Part shown: one piece after another, positions 18,097-25,694 of the stretch
How the letters are laid out: each line of letters starts with the position of its first letter
How positions within the stretch are numbered: the first letter of the stretch is position 1
Origin: Streptomyces sp. BK208
Lineage (GTDB): Bacteria > Actinomycetota > Actinomycetes > Streptomycetales > Streptomycetaceae
DNA: 64,000 bases
NCBI RefSeq assembly: GCF_004364245.1
Contig: NZ_SOAV01000010.1
Location: 1 to 64,000, forward strand
Direction: 5' to 3'
Translations under genes and position numbers: made by a program
The notes under the pieces: generated by a model
Seen by the model: only the letters and a program-made list of their open reading frames with translations
Database searches by the model: none
What the model was told of the DNA's origin: nothing

Positions 18097-18749
18097 CCGA
18101 CCCGGCGGACGGCGGGCCCGTCCCCGTGCGCATCCTGGTCTGCGACGACCACGTCGTCGTACGCGCCGGGCTGCTCGCCCTGCTCGACAGCGCCCCCGGC
18201 ATCGAGGTGGCCGGCGAGGCGGGCACCGGCGAGGAGGCGCTCGCGCTCACCGCACGGCTGGCGCCGGACGTCGTGCTGATGGACCTTCAGCTCGGCGCGG
18301 GCATGGACGGCGTGGAGACCACCCGCCGCCTCACCACGGAGGCCGGCGGCCGCGCCCCGCACGTCCTGGTGCTCACCACGTACGACACCGACGCCGACAT
18401 CACCCGCGCCATCGAGGCGGGCGCCACGGGCTACCTGCTCAAGGCCGAACGGCCCGAGGAACTGTTCGCGGCCATCCACGCCGCCGCCCGGGGCCGTACG
18501 ACGCTCTCCGGGCCGGTCGCCGGCCGGGTCATGGCCGGGCTGCGCAGCCCGCGTCCCTCCCTCACCGACCGGGAGCGCGACATCCTGGCCCAGCTCGCCA
18601 CCGGCCGGGGCAACCGGGAGATCGCCCGCGCCCTGTTCATCAGCGAGGCCACGGTGAAGACGCACCTGCGCCGCATCTACGGCAAGCTCGGCGTCGACAC
18701 CCGCACGGGAGCGGTCGCGGTGGCCAAGGAACAGCGTCTGCTGCCCTGA
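18093..18749 (+). CDS. senR: SenR-like NarL/FixJ response regulator
   Basis: A 218-residue response regulator with a canonical receiver: acidic pocket at CDDH near the N-terminus, phospho-acceptor Asp64 in VLMDLQLG, conserved Thr/Lys (LTTY, YLLKAE). The C-terminal LuxR helix-turn-helix (LTDRERDILAQLATG then SEATVKTHLRRIYGKL) follows. It overlaps the kinase gene by 4 nt and is surely its partner. In the known SenS/SenR system the regulator controls its own genes, hbpS and oxidative-stress genes. A strong hairpin terminator follows 88 bp downstream. Confidence 0.87.
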   Translation: MTDPADGGPVPVRILVCDDHVVVRAGLLALLDSAPGIEVAGEAGTGEEALALTARLAPDVVLMDLQLGAGMDGVETTRRLTTEAGGRAPHVLVLTTYDTDADITRAIEAGATGYLLKAERPEELFAAIHAAARGRTTLSGPVAGRVMAGLRSPRPSLTDRERDILAQLATGRGNREIARALFISEATVKTHLRRIYGKLGVDTRTGAVAVAKEQRLLP

Positions 18750-18836
18750 GGCCCCACTCTCCTCGCCGCACACCCGCCCTGCTCACCGCACCACCTCGCC
18801 CTCCTCGCCGCCCCGATTCCGCCGTCGGGACGCGGA

Positions 18837-18866
18837 AGGCCCCCCGGCCGGACATCCGGGGGGCCT
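18837..18866. terminator. Bidirectional hairpin terminator
   Basis: Perfect 11-bp arms AGGCCCCCCGG (18837-18847) and CCGGGGGGCCT (18856-18866) with an 8-nt loop lie between the convergent senR-like and terD genes. There is no clear T-tract, as is usual in Streptomyces. Confidence 0.75.
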
Positions 18867-18894
18867 CCGCAAGGGACGGACGGGCGGCTGAACG

Positions 18895-19470
18895 TCAGAC
18901 GTTCACGCCGAAGTCCTGGGCGATGCCCACCAGGCCCGAGGCGTAGCCCTGGCCGACGGCGCGGAACTTCCACTCGGCACCGTTGCGGTACAGCTCGCCG
19001 AAGACCATGGCGGTCTCGGTGGCCGCGTCCTCCGACAGGTCGTAGCGCGCGATCTCGGCGCCGCCGGCCTGGTTGACGATGCGGATGTACGCGTTGCGCA
19101 CCTGGCCGAAGTTCTGCGAGCGGTTCTCCGCGTCGTAGATCGAGACCGGGAAGACGATCTTCTCGATGTCGGCCGGCAGACCGGCCAGGTTGACGTTGAT
19201 CGCCTCGTCGTCGCCGGCGCCCTCGCCGGTGCGGTTGTCACCGGTGTGGACGATGGTGTTGTCCGGGGTCTGCTTGTTGTTGAAGAAGACGAAGTGGGCG
19301 TCGGAGTAGACCTTGCCCTGCGTGTTGACCGCGATCGCGGAGGCGTCGAGGTCGAAGTCGGTGCCGGTGGTGGTGCGGACGTCCCAGCCGAGCCCCACGG
19401 TGACTTCGGTCAGGCCCGGAGCCTCCTTGGTGAGCGAGACGTTGCCACCCTTGGACAGGCTTACAGCCAT
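18895..19470 (-). CDS. terD: TerD-family tellurium-resistance/stress protein
   Basis: A 191-residue TerD domain protein of normal length. It shows the TerD signatures VSLSKGGNVSLTKEAPGL, GLGWDVR, DFDLDASAI, the FFNN loop and the acidic calcium-binding stretch GDNRTGEGAGDDE. TerD proteins bind Ca2+ and are linked to tellurite, phage and stress tolerance; in Streptomyces they also affect sporulation. The start ATG at 19470 gives MAVSLSKGG, the usual family N-terminus; the open frame further upstream lacks a ribosome site. It is a single gene without the rest of a ter operon. Confidence 0.9.
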   Translation of the reverse strand: MAVSLSKGGNVSLTKEAPGLTEVTVGLGWDVRTTTGTDFDLDASAIAVNTQGKVYSDAHFVFFNNKQTPDNTIVHTGDNRTGEGAGDDEAINVNLAGLPADIEKIVFPVSIYDAENRSQNFGQVRNAYIRIVNQAGGAEIARYDLSEDAATETAMVFGELYRNGAEWKFRAVGQGYASGLVGIAQDFGVNV

Positions 19471-19670
19471 TGTTGGGAGTCCCTTCCCTCGTTTACGTAC
19501 GGCAAGAAAGCTACAGCTACCACCAAGAACGTCGAGGGGGGTCCACAAGGTTCCGCCTCTCTTTACTTTCTTTACCGAGACGGCGGTGGGTCGTGCGGGC
19601 GGGACCGCACACCGGGGGAGGCGCCGGGGCCGGGATATTGGGGTGACGTGGGCCGTCCGGGGGCGGGAAC

Positions 19671-20108
19671 ATGGAGGGTATGTCCGGTCCCCATGTCATC
19701 CGCGGCTCCGTCTCCCTGCCCGAGGCCGAGCTCGTCTGGCGTTTCTCGCGTTCCTCGGGGCCCGGCGGACAGCACGTCAACACCACGGACACCGCGGTGG
19801 AACTGCGGTTCGACCTGGCGCGCACCGAGGCCCTGCCCGAGGTGTGGAAGCAGCGCGCGCTGGAGCGGCTGGCCGGGCGCCTGGCCGACGGCGTCGTCAC
19901 CGTCCGCGCCTCCGAGCACCGCTCCCAGTGGCGCAACCGCGAGACCGCCGCCGTACGCCTCGCCGCCCTGCTCGCCGAGGCCACCGCGCCCCCGCCCAGG
20001 CCCCGCAGGCCGACCCGCGTCCCGCGCGGTATCAACGAGCGCCGGCTGCGGAAGAAGAAGGAGCGCTCGCAGACCAAGCGCGGCCGCTCCCCGAAGAACT
20101 GGGACTGA
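19671..20108 (+). CDS. arfB: ArfB/YaeJ-like peptidyl-tRNA hydrolase (class I release-factor domain)
   Basis: A 145-residue protein consisting of one RF-1 domain with the catalytic GGQ in SSGPGGQHVNTTDTAVELRF and a basic C-terminal tail (RRLRKKKERSQTKRGRSPKNW). This architecture is that of ArfB/YaeJ, which enters the empty mRNA channel of stalled ribosomes with its basic tail and hydrolyses peptidyl-tRNA. The start is either ATG 19671 or ATG 19680; the latter gives MSGPHVIRG. It stands alone, divergent from terD. Confidence 0.88.
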   Translation: MEGMSGPHVIRGSVSLPEAELVWRFSRSSGPGGQHVNTTDTAVELRFDLARTEALPEVWKQRALERLAGRLADGVVTVRASEHRSQWRNRETAAVRLAALLAEATAPPPRPRRPTRVPRGINERRLRKKKERSQTKRGRSPKNWD

Positions 20109-20374
20109 GCCCTGGTCAGGCCGTCTTCAGCACGCCCACCGTCTGATCCCGCTGGTCGACCCGTCCGGGCGGAAGCCGGGACCCGGGTAGAACCCCCCGG
20201 GGGGCCGGAAGCCGACGGGCGGTCGCCGTCCAGGATCAGCCGGGGCCAGGCGCCCCCGGATGCCGTGGGCGGCGGCGGGGTTCGCGGAAGTGATCGTCTC
20301 CAGTCGGAGCCCGGGGCCGGTCGTCATGGGCGCACCACAGGCGGGTCCCCGCCCCTCGGGCGAGCCGTTTCCGA

Positions 20375-20965
20375 TCAGCTCAGCTGCCGGTAGCGCCCCC
20401 GGAAGTACGTCAGCGGCCCTCCGTCCGCGCTCGGCAGCGCGGCGGTCAGGACCCGGCCGATCACCAGGGTGTGGTCCCCGGCCGGCACCCGCTGCTCGGT
20501 GCGGCACTCCAGCGTCGCGAGGGCCCCGCCCGCCAGGGGCGCCCCGGTCGCCCCGCCCCGCGTGTACGGGATGTCCGCGAACAGCAGGCGGTCGCTGACG
20601 CGGCCCTTCATCGCGAAGCGGCCCGCGATGTGCCGCTGGCTCTCGGCGAGGACGGAGACGGCCCACAGGGGCTGCTCGTCCAGCAGGTCGTCCATGCGGG
20701 AGCCCTCGCGCAGGCTGACCAGGACCAGCGGCGGGTCCAGGGACACCGACATGAAGGCGGTCGCCGTCATGCCGACGTCCTCGCCGCGCGGGGCCAGCGG
20801 GTCGTCGGGGTCCAGCGGCGGCTCCTGCGCGGTCACCAGGACCACGCCCGAGGCCAGCCGGGACATGGCGGCACGGAACTCCTCGTTGCTCACCCCCTCA
20901 GCATGCCCGGAGGCGGGCGACGGGAACGGGGACGCAAGGGGCGTGAGAGACGCGGTATTCGGCAC
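20375..20965 (-). CDS. Flavin reductase-like FMN-binding protein
   Basis: A 196-residue protein of the flavin reductase (DIM6/NTAB) family. It has MSRLASGVVLVTA, the GMTATAFMSVSLDPPLVLVSL core that binds FMN, and the C-terminal GDHTLVIGRV and LTYFRGRYRQL motifs. Such proteins supply reduced flavin to monooxygenases or act as flavin-dependent reductases. The GTG at 20965 has a TAGCGT hexamer 6 nt upstream (leaderless pattern), while GTG 20893 would start right at the domain; I keep the longer form with caution. No partner oxygenase is adjacent. Confidence 0.8.
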   Translation of the reverse strand: MPNTASLTPLASPFPSPASGHAEGVSNEEFRAAMSRLASGVVLVTAQEPPLDPDDPLAPRGEDVGMTATAFMSVSLDPPLVLVSLREGSRMDDLLDEQPLWAVSVLAESQRHIAGRFAMKGRVSDRLLFADIPYTRGGATGAPLAGGALATLECRTEQRVPAGDHTLVIGRVLTAALPSADGGPLTYFRGRYRQLS

Positions 20966-21288
20966 TCCGCCACGCTAATCTCCGGGAGATCGGCGGGACA
21001 TCGGGCCCCGGTCCCAAACAGGACCTAGGACCACAGAAGGAGCCGCGCAGAGATGTGCGCATACCTACAAACTTTGCGTTCGGTAAACGCACAGAGAAAA
21101 CGCAGAAACCCCACTCAATTGTTCATGTTTCGCTGTGACTTGAGTCACAAGAAGCGGTAATTGTTGACCCTGTGTACCGAGTGGGGAGCGCGCTGTGATT
21201 CAGTGGCGGGGAACCTGCAAGGGCACCGTCGGTAAAGGTGCCGAAGAGCACCCTTGATTCACTGCGAGGTCTCGGGGGGAGGGCGAGC
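20966..21288. promoter_or_regulatory. Divergent regulatory region upstream of cdgB
   Basis: This 323-bp region is noticeably AT-richer than the coding DNA around it between 21050 and 21180. It contains the CRP-type palindrome at 21134-21149 and a TTGACC hexamer at 21164. A GTG at 21238 is in frame with cdgB but lacks a ribosome site. Confidence 0.55.
21134..21149. promoter_or_regulatory. CRP-type operator palindrome upstream of cdgB
   Basis: TGTGACTTGAGTCACA is a perfect TGTGA-N6-TCACA inverted repeat, the classical CRP/FNR-family binding consensus. Streptomyces Crp uses a GTG-N6-CAC core, which is present. It lies about 155 bp upstream of the cdgB ATG. Confidence 0.65.
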
Positions 21289-22953
21289 ATGGAGACCGAC
21301 TCTGAGCCCTATGTCCGCCTGGCCTCCCTGCGGCAGCTGCACCAGGCCATGGCCGACATGAACAAGGCCCGCAGCCTGGCCGACACCCTGCAGGCCGTCG
21401 CCGACGGCGTCGTGCAGGCCCTCGGCTACGAGCTGGCATGCGTCAACCTGGTCGGCCCCGACGGCGATCTCGTCGTCGCCGCCTTCGCCGGCAACCAGGC
21501 CGCCGAGGCGCTCATCACCGGACGCTCGGGCTCCCGCGCGTCCTGGGACCGGCGCCTGAACATGGGCGAGCAGTGGGGCGACCTGATCTTCATACCCCAC
21601 ACCGAGGGCTGGGTCCTCGACGACGACGACGTCCCCCAGTGGTACACCGACGGGCCCGCGCCCCGCTTCGAGGACGAGTGGCACCCCTCGGACCGGCTCT
21701 TCGCCCCGATGTACGCGCCCGGCCCGATGGGCGGCGGCAGCAGCGGGGAGCTGATCGGCGTCCTGTCCGTGGACCGGCCGCGCAACGGCCGCCGACCCGG
21801 CGCCTGGGGCCGCGAGGCGCTGCAGATGTACGCCTTCCAGGCCGCCATCGCGATCAGCAACGCCCGCCTCCGCTCCAACATGCAGCGCGCCCTGGTCCGC
21901 CTGGAGCGCGACCAGCAGGCGCTCAGGGCCAGCGAGGAGAGCTTCCGGCAGGCCTTCGAGTACGCCCCCTCCGGCATGGCCATCGCCGAGATGGGCGGCG
22001 ACCAGCACGGACGCATCCTGCGCACCAACGACGCGCTGTGCCGCCTGCTGGGCCGCCGCGCCTCCGCGATGCGCCGCTACGCCTTCTCCGACCTCGTCCA
22101 CCCCGAGGACATCGGCACCCTGCTGCGCACCTCCGCCGAGGGCGGCCGGGCCGAGCTGCGCCTGGGCCGCCGCGACGGCACCTACGTCTGGGTCTCGCTG
22201 CGCAACAGCGTCGTCGCCGACGCCGCCGACGGGCCGCGGTTCCTGCTCACCCACGTCGAGGACATCGAGGAGCGCAAGCGCCGCGAGCTCCAGCTCGCCC
22301 ACCGCGCCTCCCACGACTCCCTCACCGGCCTGCCGAACAGTGCCGAGCTGCGCTCCCGCCTCGCCGCCCGGCTGTGCCAGCGCCCGCAGTCCTCGCACGC
22401 GGCCGTGGCCGACGCCATGGACGCCGCCTACGGGCACTCCGCCGTGTTCGACTCCGGCGGCCACACCTTCGACTTCGGCGCCGCCGCCGAGCCGTACGGC
22501 GCCTTCGACCACCACGTGCACGCCGTGGCGCCCGAGGACGGCCGCGACGACGGCGCCAAGGGGCTCGCCGTCCTCTTCTGCGACCTGGACGGCTTCAAGT
22601 CGATCAACGACCGGTTCGGTCACAACGCGGGCGACGCCGTGCTCATCGAGGTCGCCCGGCGGCTCAGCGGCGGCGTCCGCGACGGCGACACCGTGGCCCG
22701 GCTCGGCGGCGACGAGTTCGTGATCCTCGCCAACGGGCTCGGCCGGGCCGACGCCCAGGACCTCGCCGTACGGCTGCGGGGCGAGATCATCCAGCCGATC
22801 AGGGCCGAGGGCCGGGCCGTCCGCGTGGGCGCCAGTTTCGGCATCGGCTGGGCCCACTGCGGCATGACGGCGGACGAGGTGCTGAAGTCGGCCGACGAGC
22901 GGATGTACGTCGAGAAACGATCTCGTCCCAAACAACATCGTCGTGCCGGATGA
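21289..22953 (+). CDS. cdgB: Diguanylate cyclase CdgB-like (GAF-PAS-GGDEF)
   Basis: A 554-residue c-di-GMP synthase. Order: GAF-like domain (about 10-205), PAS/PAC domain (about 215-345, ending in VEDIEERKRRE), then GGDEF domain. The active site GGDEF is intact in ARLGGDEFVIL, and the product-inhibition I-site RDGD sits exactly five residues before it. Thus it should be an active, feedback-controlled cyclase. An acidic 60-residue insert interrupts the start of the GGDEF domain (about 375-420). ATG 21289 has GGGGGAGGG upstream; an in-frame GTG at 21238 would add 17 residues. In S. coelicolor the matching gene controls development and antibiotic production through c-di-GMP and BldD. Confidence 0.88.
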   Translation: METDSEPYVRLASLRQLHQAMADMNKARSLADTLQAVADGVVQALGYELACVNLVGPDGDLVVAAFAGNQAAEALITGRSGSRASWDRRLNMGEQWGDLIFIPHTEGWVLDDDDVPQWYTDGPAPRFEDEWHPSDRLFAPMYAPGPMGGGSSGELIGVLSVDRPRNGRRPGAWGREALQMYAFQAAIAISNARLRSNMQRALVRLERDQQALRASEESFRQAFEYAPSGMAIAEMGGDQHGRILRTNDALCRLLGRRASAMRRYAFSDLVHPEDIGTLLRTSAEGGRAELRLGRRDGTYVWVSLRNSVVADAADGPRFLLTHVEDIEERKRRELQLAHRASHDSLTGLPNSAELRSRLAARLCQRPQSSHAAVADAMDAAYGHSAVFDSGGHTFDFGAAAEPYGAFDHHVHAVAPEDGRDDGAKGLAVLFCDLDGFKSINDRFGHNAGDAVLIEVARRLSGGVRDGDTVARLGGDEFVILANGLGRADAQDLAVRLRGEIIQPIRAEGRAVRVGASFGIGWAHCGMTADEVLKSADERMYVEKRSRPKQHRRAG

Positions 22954-23074
22954 ACCGCAGGTCAGTGCGCTGATGCGGTATGAGTCACCCGTTTGGGGCA
23001 GTGGGAGCGGGTAGGCTCGCTCTCTCACCCACCCGTACCGCACCACGCGACGCATCTGGTTAGGAGACCTAGGG

Positions 23075-24058
23075 ATGACGCCCGGCAACAACGGCGCGAG
23101 CACGCCCGAGGACGACGACCCCTTCGGCTACCTCTACGCCGACGGGCAGGCCAACGGGGCCCAGCCGCCGTCCGGTGGCTACGGCTACCCGAACTCGGTC
23201 AACCGGGTGCGTCCCGTCGGCACACGGCAGTACGGCGCACCGCAGTCCCAGGGCGCGCAGACCGCCGCCTACGGCCAGGCCGCCCCGCCCCAGCAGGGCG
23301 CCTACGGTCAGCCGCAGGGCGTCTACGGTCAGCCGAACGCGCACTACGCGGCCCCGGAGACCCTCCCCGGCGGGGGCGGCGGCGCCGCGGGCCCGCAGCA
23401 GCCCTCCGGGCACGGCGGGGGCGGCGGACGCCGCGGCCCCAACACCAAGGGCCTGCTGATCGGCGCGGTGGCGGTCGTCGCCGCCGTGGTCATCGGCATC
23501 GCCGTGGCCATGACGAGCAGCGGCACCGACGACGACAAGGGCGGCGACGAGGCGGGCGGTGACACCACCCCCACCCAGTCCCAGAGCACCGGGCCGAGCC
23601 CGTCGGCGAGCGGCGGCGGCGACGACGAGGTCGAGCTGCCCTCCGTCGAGGCGAAGGCGATGCGGCTGTCGCCGGGCATGGGGACGGCCTCGGACATCGA
23701 GGGTGCGGAGGCAGACGGTGGTGTCTACGTCACGGGCTTCAACCAGGTCGGCGCGAAGGTCACCTGGACCGTCGACGGAATTGAGAAGGCCGGGAGCTAC
23801 CGGCTGAATGTGCGCTACGGCATCCCGGGCAAGGACGCTGACGCGACCCTAGTCGTCAACGGCAAAGCCTCCCCGCGTCCGCTGAACATGAAGAACTTCG
23901 GCGGCACCCCTGAGGGGGACTGGGAAAAAGGTTGGCAGACCACCTGGGCCAACGTGAACCTGACCAAGGGAACCAACACGATCGAGCTGGCCTGCAACGA
24001 GGGCGACCAGTGCAACGTGAATCTCGATCAGTTCTGGCTAGAGACGGAGTCGCAGTAG
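23075..24058 (+). CDS. Membrane-anchored CBM6/CBM35-like carbohydrate-binding protein
   Basis: A 327-residue protein: Gln/Gly/Tyr/Pro-rich cytoplasmic N-terminus (about 25-125, with repeated YGQP units), one transmembrane segment (about 127-148, LLIGAVAVVAAVVIGIAVAM), a Thr/Ser/Pro linker, and an external beta-sandwich domain (about 195-325) like CBM6/CBM35 (AGSYRLNVRYGI and NTIELACNEGDQCNVNLDQFWLE). It likely binds cell-wall or extracellular glycan. The start ATG has AGGAG upstream. Codon use drifts to lower GC over the last 300 bp, the left edge of an atypical patch. It follows cdgB by 121 bp and might be co-expressed. Confidence 0.8.
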   Translation: MTPGNNGASTPEDDDPFGYLYADGQANGAQPPSGGYGYPNSVNRVRPVGTRQYGAPQSQGAQTAAYGQAAPPQQGAYGQPQGVYGQPNAHYAAPETLPGGGGGAAGPQQPSGHGGGGGRRGPNTKGLLIGAVAVVAAVVIGIAVAMTSSGTDDDKGGDEAGGDTTPTQSQSTGPSPSASGGGDDEVELPSVEAKAMRLSPGMGTASDIEGAEADGGVYVTGFNQVGAKVTWTVDGIEKAGSYRLNVRYGIPGKDADATLVVNGKASPRPLNMKNFGGTPEGDWEKGWQTTWANVNLTKGTNTIELACNEGDQCNVNLDQFWLETESQ

Positions 24059-24116
24059 AGACGCCGTCCGCGGATGTGGGACGGCGCGATGCCGCCCCAC
24101 ATCAAGGTGCTGAGTG

Positions 24117-24512
24117 TCAGGCGATTGCCCAGTCAGTGCACGAGTTCAGCATGGTGCTTCCTTCGAACCTGCCTACCTGGACCCCCCAGTCAAATATGCC
24201 TGAGCTGTTCGTCGCGTATGAGTTGTAGTCGACTGCGCCATTGTTGGCGCCGTTCGTGTCCTTATGCCACGGCCAATACTTTTTCACCCCATTGACGTCC
24301 TCGGTCACTAGTCGGGCAGCGGCGTGATGCCCGTCCGCCTTCGTGTCTGAGAACGTCATCTGGAAGTCGATCCGACTGGCGGCGCCGTACCAGTCTGCGT
24401 AGACGTATCCCCACGCGCCTGTGGTCGAACATTCAGGCTGAAGGGGGGTGGCCTGGGCGGTGTTCGATGTCGCCACAGTAAGAGCGATGGCCCCCATTGC
24501 TGTGCCGATCAA
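24117..24512 (-). CDS. Small secreted protein of atypical composition
   Basis: I do not recognise the family. From the TTG at 24512 it encodes 131 residues: a hydrophobic signal peptide ending in NTAQA, then an aromatic-rich mature domain (WGYVYADWYGAASRIDFQMTF, YWPWHKDTNGANN) with two Cys that could form a disulfide. Codon use (AAA, TAT, CAT, CTA) is far from the local norm, suggesting acquisition or weak selection. AGGA lies 8 nt before the TTG. The frame continues upstream as an Arg-rich stretch (TRSRRTVQ) that looks like a signal-peptide n-region but ends in TAG at 24537-24539, just after ATG ATC TTT AAG. It may therefore be a functional TTG start or a gene damaged at codon 5. Confidence 0.55.
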   Translation of the reverse strand: MIGTAMGAIALTVATSNTAQATPLQPECSTTGAWGYVYADWYGAASRIDFQMTFSDTKADGHHAAARLVTEDVNGVKKYWPWHKDTNGANNGAVDYNSYATNSSGIFDWGVQVGRFEGSTMLNSCTDWAIA

Positions 24513-24617
24513 CTGTACGGTCCTGCGGCTCCGGGTCTACTTAAAGATCATGTTCACGACATTAGCGGAGCGTTTGATCTACAGCGTGCCTCTTTTGCGT
24601 CATGATGTGGCGCATCA

Positions 24618-25550
24618 TCACGCCGCGCCCGCCTCCGCCGTCACCGCGACCACGCGCCCGAGCAGCTCCTCGTACGCCGCCCGGTCGAACTCGCCCGCCA
24701 CCGGCGCCAGCACCGTCGCCGCCGACAGGGCCACCGCCCGGGCCAGCGTCTGCGGCCAGGGCAGGTGCTCCACCAGGCCGGAGAGCAGGCCCGCCACCGC
24801 GGAGTCGCCCGCGCCGGTCGGGTTGCCGCGGACGTGGGCCGGCGGGGCGGCGCGCCAGCGGCCCTCCGGCGTCACCGCGAGCAGCCCCTCGGCACCGAGC
24901 GAGGCGACCACCGAGCGGGCACCGCGGCGCCGGGCGGCCTGCGCGGCCCGCTGCGGTTCGTGCGTGCCGGTCAGCTCGGCCAGTTCGTCGGCGTTCGGCT
25001 TGATCAGGTCCGGGCGGGCGGCCAGGCCCCGCCGCAGCGGCTCCCCGCTGGTGTCGAGCAGCACCGGCACGCCCGCGGAGCGCGCGGTGCGCACCAGCCC
25101 GGCGTAGGCGCCCACCGGAACCCCCGGCGGCAGGCTGCCGCACAGGGCCACCGCGGCGGCTCCGGTCAGCAGGTCCGCGTACGCCTCCTGGAAGGCGGTC
25201 CACTCGGCGGGCGCCACGGCCGGACCCGGCTCGTTGAGCTGGGTGGTGTCGCCGGTGCGCTCGTCGACGACGGCGACGGTCCGCCGGGTCGCGCCCGCGA
25301 CCGGCACGAGCGCGTCGCTCACCCCGGGCACCCCGGCCAGCCGCTCGCTGACGACGTCCCCGGTGGTGCCGCCCGCGAAGCCGGTGACCGTCACCTCGTG
25401 CCCGAGGGCCGCCAGCACCCGGGCCACGTTCAGCCCCTTGCCGCCGGGCCGCTCGGTCACCTCGGTCACCCGGTGGGAGGCGTGGGGCCTGAAGCCCTGG
25501 ACGCGGTAGGTGATGTCGAGCGCGGTGTTGAGAGTGACGGTGAGGATCAC
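24618..25550 (-). CDS. PfkB-family sugar kinase (1-phosphofructokinase/tagatose-6-phosphate kinase type)
   Basis: A 310-residue ribokinase-fold enzyme of the 1-phosphofructokinase (FruK/LacC) branch. It has the N-terminal TLNTALDITY, the substrate motif PGGKGLNVARVLAALG and the C-terminal PfkB signature around GNPTGAGDSAVAGLL, whose Asp is the catalytic base. I choose GTG 25550 because GGGGAGG lies 8 nt upstream and the family begins there; the longer frame to 25607 is charged and atypical. It lies downstream of nagA on the same strand after a probable terminator, so it may be a separate unit. The phosphosugar substrate is not known. Confidence 0.85.
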   Translation of the reverse strand: MILTVTLNTALDITYRVQGFRPHASHRVTEVTERPGGKGLNVARVLAALGHEVTVTGFAGGTTGDVVSERLAGVPGVSDALVPVAGATRRTVAVVDERTGDTTQLNEPGPAVAPAEWTAFQEAYADLLTGAAAVALCGSLPPGVPVGAYAGLVRTARSAGVPVLLDTSGEPLRRGLAARPDLIKPNADELAELTGTHEPQRAAQAARRRGARSVVASLGAEGLLAVTPEGRWRAAPPAHVRGNPTGAGDSAVAGLLSGLVEHLPWPQTLARAVALSAATVLAPVAGEFDRAAYEELLGRVVAVTAEAGAA

Positions 25551-25643
25551 CGTGCCGACCTCCCCCGATCGTCTGCGGCTGGATGTGTCCGCGGAGCCGT
25601 GCTCCACGACACGATCATGCCAAACGGGCGGCGGTCGGCCCAG

Positions 25644-25678
25644 CCCCCGGAGCGGCCGTCACCGGCCCGTTCCGGGGG
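25644..25678 (-). terminator. Probable terminator of the ROK kinase-nagA operon
   Basis: Arms CCCCCGGA (25644-25651) and TCCGGGGG (25671-25678) form an 8-bp stem with a 19-nt loop between the nagA stop and the PfkB start. Confidence 0.45.
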
Positions 25679-25694
25679 TGGAGTCGGGGACGGA

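Noticed and set aside
20193..20204. CCCCCCGGGGGG palindrome after the ArfB-like gene
   Set aside because: Pairing does not extend into the flanks and leaves no loop, so it is a poor terminator.
24604..24618. Inverted repeat TGATG-N5-CATCA near the PfkB stop codon
   Set aside because: Only five base pairs; likely chance.
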